A DNA stretch of 64,000 bases from contig NC_090968.1 in the NCBI RefSeq assembly GCF_040807025.1, positions 5,569,906-5,633,905 on the forward strand, read 5' to 3'. How positions within the stretch are numbered: position 1 is the stretch's first letter; the number at the start of each line of letters is the position of its first letter. Below, one piece after another: positions 1 to 10,819 of the stretch. The DNA comes from Struthio camelus (Eukaryota; Chordata; Aves; Struthioniformes; Struthionidae). Under the pieces are notes generated by a model. That model ran no database searches. It saw only the letters and a program-made list of their open reading frames with translations, and had not been told where the DNA came from. Position numbers and translations under genes: made by a program.

Positions 1-170
1 AACCCCGTCCCCGGGCCACGGGACCCTGTCCCGGGGCGCGGGAACCCCGTCCCCGGGCCACCGGCACCTACCTTAGAGCCCGGGATCCTTCTCCTAGGGC
101 ACACGACCCTGTTCCCCGGCCACGGGCCCTTGTTGTAAGGCCCAGGGCCCCCTCTCGGGGCCGGTGCCCC
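1..170. repeat. GC-rich short tandem repeat in FHIP2B intron 2
   Basis: The left edge lies in the second intron of FHIP2B. It holds two to three imperfect copies of a unit of about 44 bp built on the words CCCCGTCCCCGGGCCACGG and GACCCTGTCCCGGGGCGCGG, which then decay. No coding exon is visible in this stretch. Confidence 0.5.
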
Positions 171-176
171 ACTCAC

Positions 177-402
177 CCGTGGCCTCCAGGTAGTAGCCAG
201 TGATGCCCTTCCAGTGCTCGGTGAAGGCCTCCAGCAGGTCCACGCTGGGCTCCCGCTGCGCACACCGGGGCCGCGGTCAGGGGCGCCCGGAGCGCCCGGC
301 CCCGGCCCCGCCCGGCCCACGCGTGTCCCGGCCCCGCGCGTCCCCGGCCCCGCTCACCGCCTCCACCGCCTGCTGCAGCAGCGCGCCCAGGCGGCTCAGC
401 AT
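177..402 (-). CDS. FHIP2B: FHIP2B (FAM160B2), first two coding exons; rest off the left edge
   Basis: Two coding exons are visible. Exon 1 is 402-358: ATG, MLSRLGALLQQAVEA, donor GTGAGC. Exon 2 is 255-177: REPSVDLLEAFTEHWKGITG, then YYLEAT, donor GTGAGT. They join in phase. From memory they match the amino terminus of human FHIP2B (MLSRLGALLQEAV, then REPSIDLLQAF and EHWKGIT). The family comprises FHF-complex interacting proteins; relatives link dynein/Hook adaptors to vesicles, while the role of FHIP2B is less clear. The start is the first ATG in a CpG-rich exon. Human FHIP2B lies just downstream of DMTN in the same orientation; here an AFAP1-like gene lies between them. Identity is strong despite the short sample. 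The remaining exons are beyond position 1. Confidence 0.9.
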
Positions 403-640
403 GGCTGCGCCCGCCCGGGCCCTGGTACCGGTACCGGCCCCGGAGCCGCTTCCTGCGCCCGGCCCGGCCCGGCCCCGCGGCGCTGGCTCCGCCCGGCGCC
501 GTGCGGGGAGGGCGGCCCGGCCGCGGCGCCTCCCCCGGCAGGTCGGCTCGGCTCGGCTCGGCTCGACCGCGGCGCTGGAGGGGGCGGAGGGAGGGAGGGA
601 GGAAGGGAGGGAGGGAGAGCCATGGGGCCGAAAAGATCCG
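403..640 (-). promoter_or_regulatory. CpG-rich FHIP2B promoter and 5' UTR region
   Basis: Dense CpG sequence lies directly upstream of the FHIP2B start codon. It includes a run of CGGCT pentanucleotides at about 544-565 and a purine-rich GGGA tract at about 575-620. No TATA box is apparent, as expected for a housekeeping CpG-island promoter. The transcription start cannot be placed from sequence alone. Confidence 0.5.
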
Positions 641-654
641 CGGGTGCAACCGTG

Positions 655-1134
655 GCGCCCAGCGGGACAGGGAGATCCCCCTGCGCACCTGGCACCGGGA
701 CGGGGAGAGACCCCTGTGTGCACCTGGCACTAGAGTGGGGAGAGACCCCTGCGCACCTGGCACCGGGACGGGGAGAGACCCCTGCACGCACCTGGCACTA
801 GAGTGGGGAGATCCCCCTGCACACCTGGCACCAGGACGGGGAGAGACCCCTGCGCGCACCTGGCACCAGGATGGGGAGAGACCCCCCCCTGCACACACCT
901 GGCACCGGGATGGGGAGAGACCCCTGCACACCTCACACCAGGATGGGGAGAGACCCCTGCACACCTGGCACCGGGATGGGGAGAGACCCCTGCACACACC
1001 TGGCACCAGGAAATAGAGAGACCCCCATGCACACCTCACACCAGGACAGGGAGAGACCCCTGCGCACACCTCACACCGGGACAGGGACATCCCCTGCACA
1101 CCTCACACCGGGACAGGGAGAGACGCCCGCACAC
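655..1134. repeat. Minisatellite upstream of FHIP2B, unit about 31-35 bp
   Basis: About 14 imperfect copies of a unit containing GGGGAGAGACCCCTGCACAC followed by CTGGCACCGGGAT or CTCACACCAGGAT. Copies differ by short CA, GT or C indels, so the unit length varies and several frames stay open. It lies between the FHIP2B promoter and the 3' end of the AFAP1-like gene. It ends abruptly at about 1134. Confidence 0.85.
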
Positions 1135-1284
1135 ACCACGCAGACATGAATAAGAGCACCACTGTGACATGCTCCTTTGCGTAGGGAAAGACAGAAAACA
1201 ACCGCTCTCCTGCAGGTTAGGGGCCCACTGCTCAGGGGCACGGCCCAGCTCACCTCTTCCCGCGATGCAATCTGGTAGAAGCCA

Positions 1285-2065
1285 GGTTTGTTTGGTTTTT
1301 TTAATCCTTACAAAATGTTTCCACAATTAAAAACAAACAACAACAAACACAACCCAGCTGCTTTTAAGCAGCCCAGGGCTGCAGCCTGCTGAAGAGAGCC
1401 CATGGAAAGCAGGCCGGGTGCCGAAAAGGCCCAGCGCCAGCCCCGGTGCCAGCAGTCTCTTCCGGCCCTGCTGCGGGCACGAGGCCGTGGCAGGACACCA
1501 GCCTGTTGCTATTGTGGGCCGGGGCACAGAAACAAGGTGCCCCCTTCATCCTCCAACAGGTAAACTCACACCTGACAGCCCCTCTCCTTCCAGAGCCGCT
1601 GCCCTTCTGCATCTGCCCCTGGTGGCTTGATCCTCGGGTGTCCTGGGAAAACGCTGCCTGGGCACCATTTTCGGCAGGATCTGCACCAGGGCAGAGCTGG
1701 TGGCAGATGCGGTTGCAGCTGGAAAACTGGGCCCAAAGCGCAAAGCTGCTGGGAGCAGTCCTGAGCTAGGGTCGGGGAGGGGGAGAAGGCAGCGGGCCTG
1801 CAAAGGGCTGCCCTCCCTTCAGCGCCATTGCAGAGAAACTGCAAACCCACAGGCAGGAAGTTTATATATATATATATAATACATATAAAAAATAGATACA
1901 CGCAGTTATAGCATTTGATACCAATGGTTAGAAAACAGATACCAAGTTGGTCCTGCACGATCCACGTGCAGCGTTAATGTTGTGCTGAGAGACGCCCAGA
2001 CCGGCAGGGTACGTGTGCGTGGCGGATCCTGCCCTTGGGGACGCGGCACTGGCACCAGGGGCTGG
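1285..2065 (-). other. 3' UTR of the AFAP1-like gene
   Basis: This is the stretch downstream of the stop codon at 2066-2068. On the minus strand an ATTAAA signal lies at 1305-1300, giving a probable 3' end near 1.28 kb. A (TA)n run with some A-rich sequence lies at about 1860-1895. No further coding exon is visible. The poly(A) site is inferred from the signal only. Confidence 0.5.
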
Positions 2066-5000
2066 TCACATGGCAGACTTCATCTCCCACTCCTGGAAAG
2101 CAGCAGAGTCAGGGCAGCTTCTGGCAGGACCTCTTGTGACCTCGTGCTGCACCCAAGTCACCTTAACTCTGCCCGCTTGCGACCGTCCCTAGTTTCCCAG
2201 GCTGCGCTGCTCGCTGCCTGCCCGCTCCCAGCCGTACCTTTCTCTTCTGCAGCACCTTCCCCTTTTCGATGATGACCACGGAGGGAGCTCGCTTCAGGGC
2301 GCTCTTCGTGGAGGCCGTGCGCTTCAGGAGCGGCGTGAGGAAAGAGCCCTGAGAGCAAAACCAGGGCGGGGAGAGGTCAGAGGGCGATGCCTGCTCTCCC
2401 TAACCCCGATGAGCAATGGACAGAGACTCCGCTGCCTTTCTAGCCCCCCTTTACACCCATGCAGCTTCCTACCCGGCAAAAGGCCCTACGCAGCCCTCCC
2501 CAGGCCATGCACGCCCCGGACCTTGTCACCGCGGCCCTCCTACCTCGGAGCCGGCCGAGCTCGTGGTGGCGGCTATGTGGCCCTTGAGCGACTTGCCGAG
2601 GGCCAGCAGGTTCATCTCGGAGCCGGCTTTCAGCCTGGTCTTCATGCGGCAGGCCCTCTCCAGCTGCCCCACCTTCTCCTCCAGCTTGGGGAAGGCTCTC
2701 TTCCCTGCAAGGGCAGCGGGGAGCCTGCGAGGCCCGCGGCACCCCTCTGCCCCGGCGCCAGCCCCGCTGGCTGCGCGGGCCAGGGAGAGGCACCCCTGCA
2801 CCAACCCTGGCACGTCTCGCCCGTTGCAGTCCTACCGATGAGGAAATCCAAGCCGTCCCGAGCCCCTTTGCTCTCGGGCAGCGTCAGCGTGCGCTGGGAC
2901 CGGAAGAAATCCCTGTTCTTGAGCTCCGGGCTCACCTCCGCCCGCTGCTGGCTGGCAGCCTTGCCCAGGCGAGGCGCAGCGGATGCTGGAGGAGGAAGGG
3001 CAGAGGAAAGAGTAGCCATGACACGGTGCTCTTGGACATCACATCCTCTCCCGGGACGTGCTGAGCCCAGCACGCAGGGCCGGTTTGCATGGGGTGCACC
3101 CATGCCCCGCAGGACACTGGACCCTCCTCACCTGCTTGCGATGGCACAGCACTGCCTGGAGCGTTGCTGTAGGCACCGGTGGGCACGGCGGACAGGGGTC
3201 TCCTGTGCTGCCTGTGGGCTGCACGGTCCAGGCTCTGCTGCTGCAGAAGGAAGCCCGAGAGAAGCCCATCAGCAAGCAGACGGAGAGCCAGCTGCCCTCG
3301 CCCTCGCCGGCCGGCCCCGCGACCCGCTCACAGCCCGGGGCGGCCGGAGGCATCGGCGGCGGTTACCAGCTGCTGCAGCCGCTCCGCGTTGGAGTAGACG
3401 GGGCCGGGGGACGTGGCTGGCGGGAGCTGCCCGAAGGGGTCGTCCATGTAGGCGTTGGGGGTTGGGAAGCGGCGCAGCAGCAGCCCGCTGCAAGCAGGAG
3501 CAGAGGCCACCCCGTCAGCGCCAGCAGCCCCAGGGCGGCGGCGCGGCCCCCCGGGAGCCGCGGGCAGGCCGAGGCAGCCCCACGGACGCCCCGCGGCCGG
3601 CGCTGCCTCCTTACCCTGCAGCCGGGGCGCTGCTGGCGTCCCCCAGCCTCGGCGTTTCCGCGCAGGTCCGGTCACAGGCGGGCTCCGCTCCTCCCCTGGC
3701 CCGCAGGGTCTTCAGCCAGGCCTCCCTCTCCTCGTCCGAGCGGGTCTGGCAGGCGGGAGGAGGGGGACGGGCTCGGGGGGGCCCCAGGGGCAGGCCCCCC
3801 CGGGCAGGGGGTGCACAGGACCCGGTGGAGGACGAGGACGGCCGCTCACCTCCAGCACAGCGAGCTCCTTGCCCCGCTGGGCGATGTGGATGCGGAGGCG
3901 CTGGGGGGTGGCGGCGGCGGCGGCCCCCGGCGTCACCTCGCAGCCCTCCAGCGGCACGGCGCACACGGGGCGCTGGGCGCCGCCGGGCTCGGCGAACATG
4001 CGCAGGGCGCCCTGCCGCACCGCGCACCACAGCCGCTGCCAGCGCCCGCTCAGCCGCACCGCCAGGAAGCCCCCCGGCCCCGCCGTGTCGCCCCCGGGCT
4101 CCCCGCCGCGGGCCGCCCCACGGGGCCGCCCCCGCTCCCCATCCCCGCCGGGAGCATCCTCCCCGGGCGGGGGGCCGTGGGCAGGGCTCCGCGGTGAGCG
4201 GTCCGAGTCCGAGTCCGAGCTGAGCCGCGGGCCGGCAGCCTGCAAAAGGAGAGAGGCAGGCTGAGCCGTCCCATCCCCGTCCCCACGGGGGTTTGGAGCC
4301 CCCTGCGCGCCACCGTGCCTCAGTTTCCCAGACGGAGACTAGCGACTCACCCTGCCGGGCCGCGAGGAAGGCGACGCCGGGAGGCTGTGGGCTGCCAGCC
4401 CGCTCGGAGAATTGCTGCTGACTTCTTCGATCACCTGCCGAGGGAGAGGGAGCGTCGCTGCCCCGGGCTCCCGCTCCCCGGGGCACAGCGCGGCTCCAAG
4501 CGCCGCGGGAGCGGGAAGGCAGCGGGCGATGGACGCGGCCGCCCCAGGAGGGCTGCGCCCCCGTTTCTCCGTGCCCCCCTCCCTCCCACCCCTGCAGAGC
4601 TCTGCCAGGCTGTGACACCTCCAAACCTTCCTCCAGTCCTCGGCCTGCTGCCGGCTCTGGAAGCCGATGACCAGGGCCTCGCCGGCCGTCCCCGTCACCT
4701 TCAGCTCGTGCTGCATCTTCTTGCCGGGCTTGGCCTTGTAGGCCACGCGGCAGCCCCGCAGGTCCAGCTCCAGCACCGGCTGCAGGTCCTTGGCACACTT
4801 GAAGCACTGCGGAGGCAGGGGGTGCGTGAGCGGCGGGCTGCCGGCACGGGGACGGGAGCGTGCCCCGGGCGAGCGGGCTGCTGGGGCGCAGAGCAGGGGA
4901 TGGGGGCAATTGGTGGGGTCGGGGATTTAGGGGTGCAGGCTGGGACGGTGCAGGGGACGGGTTCAAGGACGAACCCCGGGAGAGGAGGCGGCGTGGGGCT

Positions 5001-8000
5001 GGGGGACCCGCTGCCTCCCTCCGTGCCCTGCCTGCGGCCGGGCTCTCACCAGCAGCACGTGCTCCCTGACGATGAAGAGCTGCTTCGCCCACTGCCCCAG
5101 CCAGCGCTTCCTCCAGAGGAAACCGCAGAGCTGGGCCTCGGGGCGGGCTGGGGGGTCCGCGTCGGGGCCTGCAGCCGGCGGCCACCGCAGGTAGTGGGCA
5201 CGGTCCTTCACGCACTCCTCATCCTCCCCGTATGACTCGTAGTGGCTGCTGTCGCTGTCGGCACCGCCTGCTAGCCGGGGCAAAGGGGCAGCGTCAGGGC
5301 ACTGGGCGCACGGGGGTGCCGGGGACTGGGCACATCGGGGTGCTCACCGGAGTCGACGTGCCCTCCCGGGCTGACAGGCTCAGCTTCCTCGTAGGAGTCA
5401 TCGGCCGGCGGGCTCTGGGGGTACGGCAGGACGCCCGGCCCGTTGCTCTGGGGAGAGAAGGGGCGCTCAGAAGGCAGCGCCCCACGGGGTGCATCCCCTC
5501 CGGCTGCCTCGGTCCCTGCCCGTGGCGGCATTTGCCCCCTCGCAGCCAGCCCCGTGCCAGCAGCAGGGATGCTGCCCAGCCTTTTGCTCCTGGTGCCTGC
5601 AAGGGCGGGCGTCGCGGCGGGCCCCCGGGGCAGACCGAGGGCAGCACCAGGATGGCTGCGGAGCCAGGGCTCGCTCAGCCCAGCCCGCGGCTCCCGCTGG
5701 GCGCAGGGCAAGCGGGAGGAGGTGGGCGCTGCTGCCCACCCCGGGGCCCCTCCAGCTCCTCCTGGAGCTCGCGGCCGGACCACGCACCCTGCCTGGCCGA
5801 GGGCCCTGCTCCCACGGCCCCCGGCCACGCACTGGCTCTGTCCCAGGTGGCAGCCAGGGAGGGGGCAAGGCAGAGCGCTGTCCCCAGCCCCCGTCCCCTC
5901 GGTGACCTGAGCATGTGCCCTCCATCCCCTCCGCACCAGCTGCACTTGTGGCAGCCGCATGGGGACATCCTGGGGGACAAACGGAGCCGGGTCCCCGAGA
6001 GGCTGCCGGCGGGGCGGCTCGGACGCCAGCACTCCCCGGAGCTGGCAGGCAGCATGGGAACATTCCTGGCCCGGCCGGGCCCTCTGCGCTCCCTGTTCGG
6101 CACTCTTGGCGCGAGCGAGGCTGCAGCGCAGGGATCTCCGCCGGGTCCCCCTCTCTCACGCCCTGGCACCCTCCCGGCCCCGTGCCACCCGCCCTTACTC
6201 CAGCAGGTGAGCTCGGGGGTCTGGCCGGGGGGCACTCGCATGCTCTCCCTCCCAGCGCATCCGGAGTCCTGGATCCTGGGGGGAAAAGCAGGATTATGAG
6301 TAGCCCTTCCCCACTCCGCAGCATGGGCGCAGAGCTGGGCGTCCCCAGGTGAGACACCACTGCCCGCAGCGCGGCCACTCACCTGGCCGGGGGCCCAGGC
6401 TGGCCCGGCCCTGCAGGCTGCCGGTCCCCGAGGAAGGCGCGAGGCAGCGCATGATCATGTACTCGGCGTCCTCCGCTGCGGGGGGACAACGGAGTCACAG
6501 CCCGGCAGCTTGAGGCTGTCCTGCTCCTAGCACCCCGCCGTGCACCAGCACTGACCCAGCAGGGCACCCCCTCCCCGCCAACCCATCTGGGCTGGTCTAA
6601 AACTACCAGCCCAGGGCTTTGAGCTGGCAGAAATTGGGATGAAAGGCGGCAGGGAGAGGCAGGGGTCCTCGTGCTCCGAGGGGGGTCAGCTCCCATCGCA
6701 CCCTGCCCAGGCCACCCCTGCGCCCCTCTGGCCACGTGCTCACACGGAGGGCTCTGGAGCCTGGAGAGGAGGTCGGCCACCGACTTCTTCTTGGCCTGGG
6801 CCACGGCGCTGAGGTTCTCCCGGTCCAGGATGAGCAGGAAGGACCGCAGGTCCGAGAGCAGCTTGTCCAGATCTGCAGGGCACACGGACGTGTCCCCTCG
6901 AGGCCACCGCTGACGAGACCCAGGCAGGGATGCGATCCTGCCCCTGCCCCCCGCTCCTCCTTCGGCTGCTGGCGAGGAGACCGGCCGAAGCGGGGACGGA
7001 GGCGACGGGGGCTCCTGTGCCAAAGCTCTGCAGAGCCGAGGAGCAGGGACCGCAGCGGTGGCGGCTCCTGCCCCGTGCCGGCCGGCCGTGCCCCCGCTGC
7101 CCGCCACCTGCCCCGGTGCCCCACACAATCCCGTTATTGATGGGACTGGGGATGCCCGGGGCAGGGCGGCCGCGGGGGGGACCGAGGCCCCGCGGCACTC
7201 AAGGCCCCTCTGTGTGCATGCACAGAGCCGGCTTGTTCCCGGTCGGGGGCCGGCTGCGCCGCGCCGGCTCCGGGGGCAGCGGGAGAAGGGAGCTGAGGCC
7301 CGTCGCCCCGGCCGGCCGCGGGGGCGGCCGAAAGCACGGCTCCTTCGCCAGCACCCTGCGTGCCCGCTGCAGCGGGGAGGAGGGGGAGGAGGAGGAGGAG
7401 GAAGGGCGGATGGAAACAGCTGATGAAGGCTGCTCCGGGGCGTGCCAAAAATGCTGAGCATGCCCCCGCTGCCCCCTCCCGAGGGCAGGGAGCACCTCGG
7501 GCCCCAGCAAGGGCCTGGGGCAGCGGGCTCCCCGCTCCAGCATCAGCCCCAGCCGGGGAGCCCTGGCCCCGCCGAGCAATCGCGGCGGAGCGGGACAAGG
7601 AACTGCATTGTGCCCCCTCGCCCCCGGCGCCATCCCGCGGCCCCCGCCGAGGAGGGGGAGAGACCCGAAGGGCTGCAGGGCCTGGGGAAAGGGGCCCTCC
7701 GTCTCGCACGGCGGCCGCGTCTGCTTTGCGTCCGGGCAGGCATTTCCTGCGCTCGAGGCGCGCGTGGCAGCAGAGAGCCCCGCGCACAGCCCCGGCCCGG
7801 CCCGGTGCATGCCCCCTCCCTGCGCCGGCACAGCCCCCGGCACCTCCAGCAGCCGCGCGGGGAGCGGGGATGGGGCCGAAGCCCCCTGGCCGCCTGGCCC
7901 CCCCCGGGCCGCTGCCCGCCTCTCCCCGGCTCCTTCCTGCCATGCATCTGGAAGTGGTTTGCATCGCTCTTCTCCGGCCGCTCCGGGCTCTGCTCCCTGC

Positions 8001-10475
8001 TCCCAGCTGTGATAAAACGTTGCAGACCCGCTGTCGAAACCCACTGCCTCCTGGCGCGGGGCCAGGCCGGCCCTTCCCTCCGTGCCGTCCCCCCCAGCCA
8101 CCGTGCTCAGCTCGGAGAGTCCCTCCTTGCCTTCCCCCTACACTAAGCTGCAATTTCCCGCCTGGAAAAGGCCCAGCATCGAGACAACTGCAGCGAAGCC
8201 CTGGCCATCGCCTTCCTCCTGTCCCGCCAGGGCGAGCCCCAAAACACCCCAGGCTGCAGCCCGGCACCCCGAGCCAGGCTGGCATCGCCGCGCTCCCTCT
8301 GCATCCCTACAGCCGGGATGCATCCGGGCAGCGCAGACGTGACGCCCCTGCAAAGCCCTTCCAGACCCGTCACTAACAGGAGACAAACATCGCGAGGCCC
8401 CCGGGGAAGCAGAGGGGCCCCAGCGAGGCTGGCCAGGGGAGCACCCTGCTCTGCTCATGGGTGCAGGAGGAAGCACCCACGAGCGTGCACCACGTGGGTG
8501 CATGGGTGCCAGCTGGTCCCACGTGTGTCGCAAGGGACATGGGAGAAGCCCGTGCGGAGCTGCTGAGCACGCAGGAACGGTGTCCTCCCCCGGGCTCGCG
8601 CCTGCCGGAGCTGACCTAGGAAGCCTGACATCCTGGGCAGGGCTGGCCGGCCAGGGAGCGCATACGCACTGTCCCTGCCCGGGGGGAGCGAAAACATCTG
8701 GCAGGGCAGCGAGGCTGAGCAATGCCGGAGCTGGGCCCAAACATCTGGATATCCCTGGAAACTGGGGAGGGAAGGGGGGGACTAACTCCTGGCGCTTCCC
8801 GGGATGCTGGTGGGGGAGGCTGGGCACAAGGGCTGGCAGGAGATGAGCCGTGGGCAGAGTGCAAGAGCGGAGAGGCTGGGGGGGCCTGGGAATGGCCCCC
8901 GCTGCCCGTGCCCGGTGTGCCTGGCTCTTCCTCTCCCCTCCCTTTCTCCTCTCCTCCACCCAGGCCGAATTCCTCGGCTATGACATCTCCGTCCATCCGC
9001 TCCCCCTAGCCCTCTATCTGCATCTTGTGCTCTCCTGACCTCCCCCAGGCTCCCCCCGCCGCGGCAAGCCCCAGCGCCCGCATCCCCGCCGGCCAGCCCG
9101 CACCGGCAGCAGGGGCAGCGGCGCCTGGGGTGCTGGGTGGCCCCGTCGCCCGCGGAGCGGTGCCCGCGCCCAGCGCGGCGGGGTCTGCAGCTCGCCCCTG
9201 ACACCCCGCCAGCCGCAGGCTGCTGGGGCCAAGCAAATGCAGCGGAGATTAAAAACAGCTGCCTTAGTCTCCATGGTGAGAGGGAGCCGGGGAAGGAAAA
9301 CGCCCCCCAAACACACACGCGCGTCTCCTAGCAAAGCGCCCCGGTCCCCGCAGGCCACGGCCCCGCTGGCGCTGCATCCGGAGGCAGGGCACGGCCGCGG
9401 GCGCCCCGGATGCCACGCTGCCTGGCCGGCATGCCGCCGAGGCGAGGGCTCGCCCTCCGCACCGCGGGCAGGCGCGGAGCCCGGGCCCTGCACCCGCGGC
9501 CCCGGGGCACCCGCGGCCCAGGCAGCCCCGCGGCGGGCGGCCGAGCTCCAGCGCTCGGGGCTGCGCTCGCCAAGCGCCCGATGACTCAGAGGATGAGGCT
9601 CGACGCGAGGCCGTGGCAGAGCCTGGAGTCCCTCCTCTCGGCAGCGTGACCGCTCGGCCTCTCGGCCTCTCGGGGCCCCTCGCTGCGGGGACGGGGGCAT
9701 TTCCCCGGTGGCCGCTCCACCCCCAACGTGCCCCTTGCTGCTGCCAGGCAGGGTGCTGGCAGGGCCGTGGGAGAAGCTGGGGTGTCCCAGCGCCTGCACC
9801 CTGCCACGGCACCGTGCTGGGGTAGCACCGCAGCCTGCCTTGCGGGGGGGCACCCGGTGCCCGGGCACCCCGTGCACGCTTCTCCGCGCTCTTACACCCA
9901 CACCTTGTCCCCTGCCGCCTCGCACAGACGCCCCCCCCCCACCCCTTCCTCCCAGGAACCCCTGCCCATCCCCACAGCCCCGCTTCGCACATGCCATCCT
10001 CACACCCCTTCCCTGCGCCCCGCTCTCCCCCCTCTTCCCATGCACCCCCTTTCCCTTTCACCCCTCCTGCACCCCCTTGGCGAGCGCTCCCGCCGTCTGC
10101 ACCCTCTTGCACGCTCACACCCCACTGCACCCTCCCTGGGCACCCTCCCACCCCCTGCACACCCCCTTTGCGCTCGCTCCTCCCCCGTTTTCACCTTTTT
10201 ACCCCCTCGCACCCCTTTCACCCACCCTCGCACCCCTGCCGCCCCCGCCTTCGCGCACGCCCTCGCCCTGTTTTCACCTTTTTGGCGCGCCCACACGCCA
10301 GCCGCACCCGCTTGGCACACACCCGCCCTGCTCTCACCCCCTTTGCACGCTCGCGCCCCGCTGCATCCCTTCGCGCACGCTCTCGCCCTGTTCTCCCCTT
10401 TTTGCAGGCTCGCCCCCCCCGCTACCCCCGCTCCTCCTGCACCCCTCGCCCCCCGCTACCTCTCTGCCGGGCCAT
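2066..10475 (-). CDS. AFAP1-family actin-filament-associated protein, probable fourth ohnolog (719 aa)
   Basis: 17 coding exons join in phase with no stop: 10475-10460, 6872-6744, 6475-6383, 6275-6199, 5969-5907, 5447-5348, 5267-5050, 4806-4627, 4434-4351, 4239-3850, 3745-3615, 3487-3367, 3240-3132, 2985-2836, 2704-2544, 2348-2238, 2092-2066. The start MARQR-DLDKLLSDL mirrors the AFAP1L2 start MERYK-ALEQLLTEL, including the exon break. Then come an SH2-ligand-like YEEAEP (about residue 145), the acidic SHYESYGEDEE, PH1 at about 205-296 (LCGFLWRKRWLGQWAKQLF) and PH2 at about 375-470 (GRWQRLWCAVRQ). A short charged segment (LEEKVGQLERACRMK, about 625) replaces the long family coiled coil. The C-terminus GKVLQKRKEWEMKSAM matches the family end. 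Relatives crosslink F-actin and are Src adaptors. The paralogs are 730-818 aa. Exons 4 and 5 are the least certain, supported only by phase and splice sites. The symbol is left blank because human has no clear equivalent. Confidence 0.9.
9890..10450. repeat. C-rich degenerate tandem repeat in AFAP1-like intron 1
   Basis: A strongly pyrimidine-rich stretch on the plus strand with recurring words such as CACCCC, TTTGCACGC, TTTTCACC and CTCGCCCTGTT at loose 25-60 bp spacing. It ends about 10 bp before the first coding exon, so it lies at the start of intron 1. It keeps a plus-strand frame open for over 270 codons, but the translation is low-complexity and without splice context. Confidence 0.6.
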
Positions 10476-10815
10476 GGTGCGGGCGGCGCTCACATCGCGC
10501 CGGTGCCGGTGCAGCGCTGGCCCGGCTCGGCCCGGCCCGGCTCGGCTCGGCTCGGCTCGCACACGCCCTGCGGGCCCCCAGCGCAGCCCGGCGGGGAGGA
10601 GGGAGGGCGGGGAAGGGCTCCGCATCCTCCTCGGAGCACCACCGCCATCTGCAGGGCACGGCGCCGGCCGGACGCCTGGGCCCTCGGCCGGGCCGGGCCG
10701 GGCCGGGCCGGGGGCGACCGAGCCACCGCGCCGTGCCTCAGTTTCCCCCGCCGGAGAGAGGGGCCGCGGCGCGCCGGGAGTGCAGCGAGGAAAGCAAAGC
10801 GCCGGGAGCCAGGCG
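10476..10815 (-). promoter_or_regulatory. CpG-island promoter of the AFAP1-like gene
   Basis: CpG-dense sequence lies directly upstream of the MARQR start codon. It has a (GGCCG)n-like run near 10690-10715 and a CGGCT run near 10535-10560. Only about 350 bp separate this start codon from the likely poly(A) signal of DMTN at 10839-10834, so promoter and upstream terminator are almost back to back. The transcription start is not defined by sequence. Confidence 0.5.
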
Positions 10816-10819
10816 GAAT

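Noticed and set aside
655-1134. Open frames across the 31-35 bp repeat near FHIP2B
   Set aside because: Low-complexity repeat translation open in several frames, not a gene.
5907-5969. Reading the 63-nt exon in phase directly after the exon ending at 6383
   Set aside because: That phase puts the next, clearly conserved exon (SNGPGVLPYPQSPP) out of frame; inserting exon 6275-6199 restores it.
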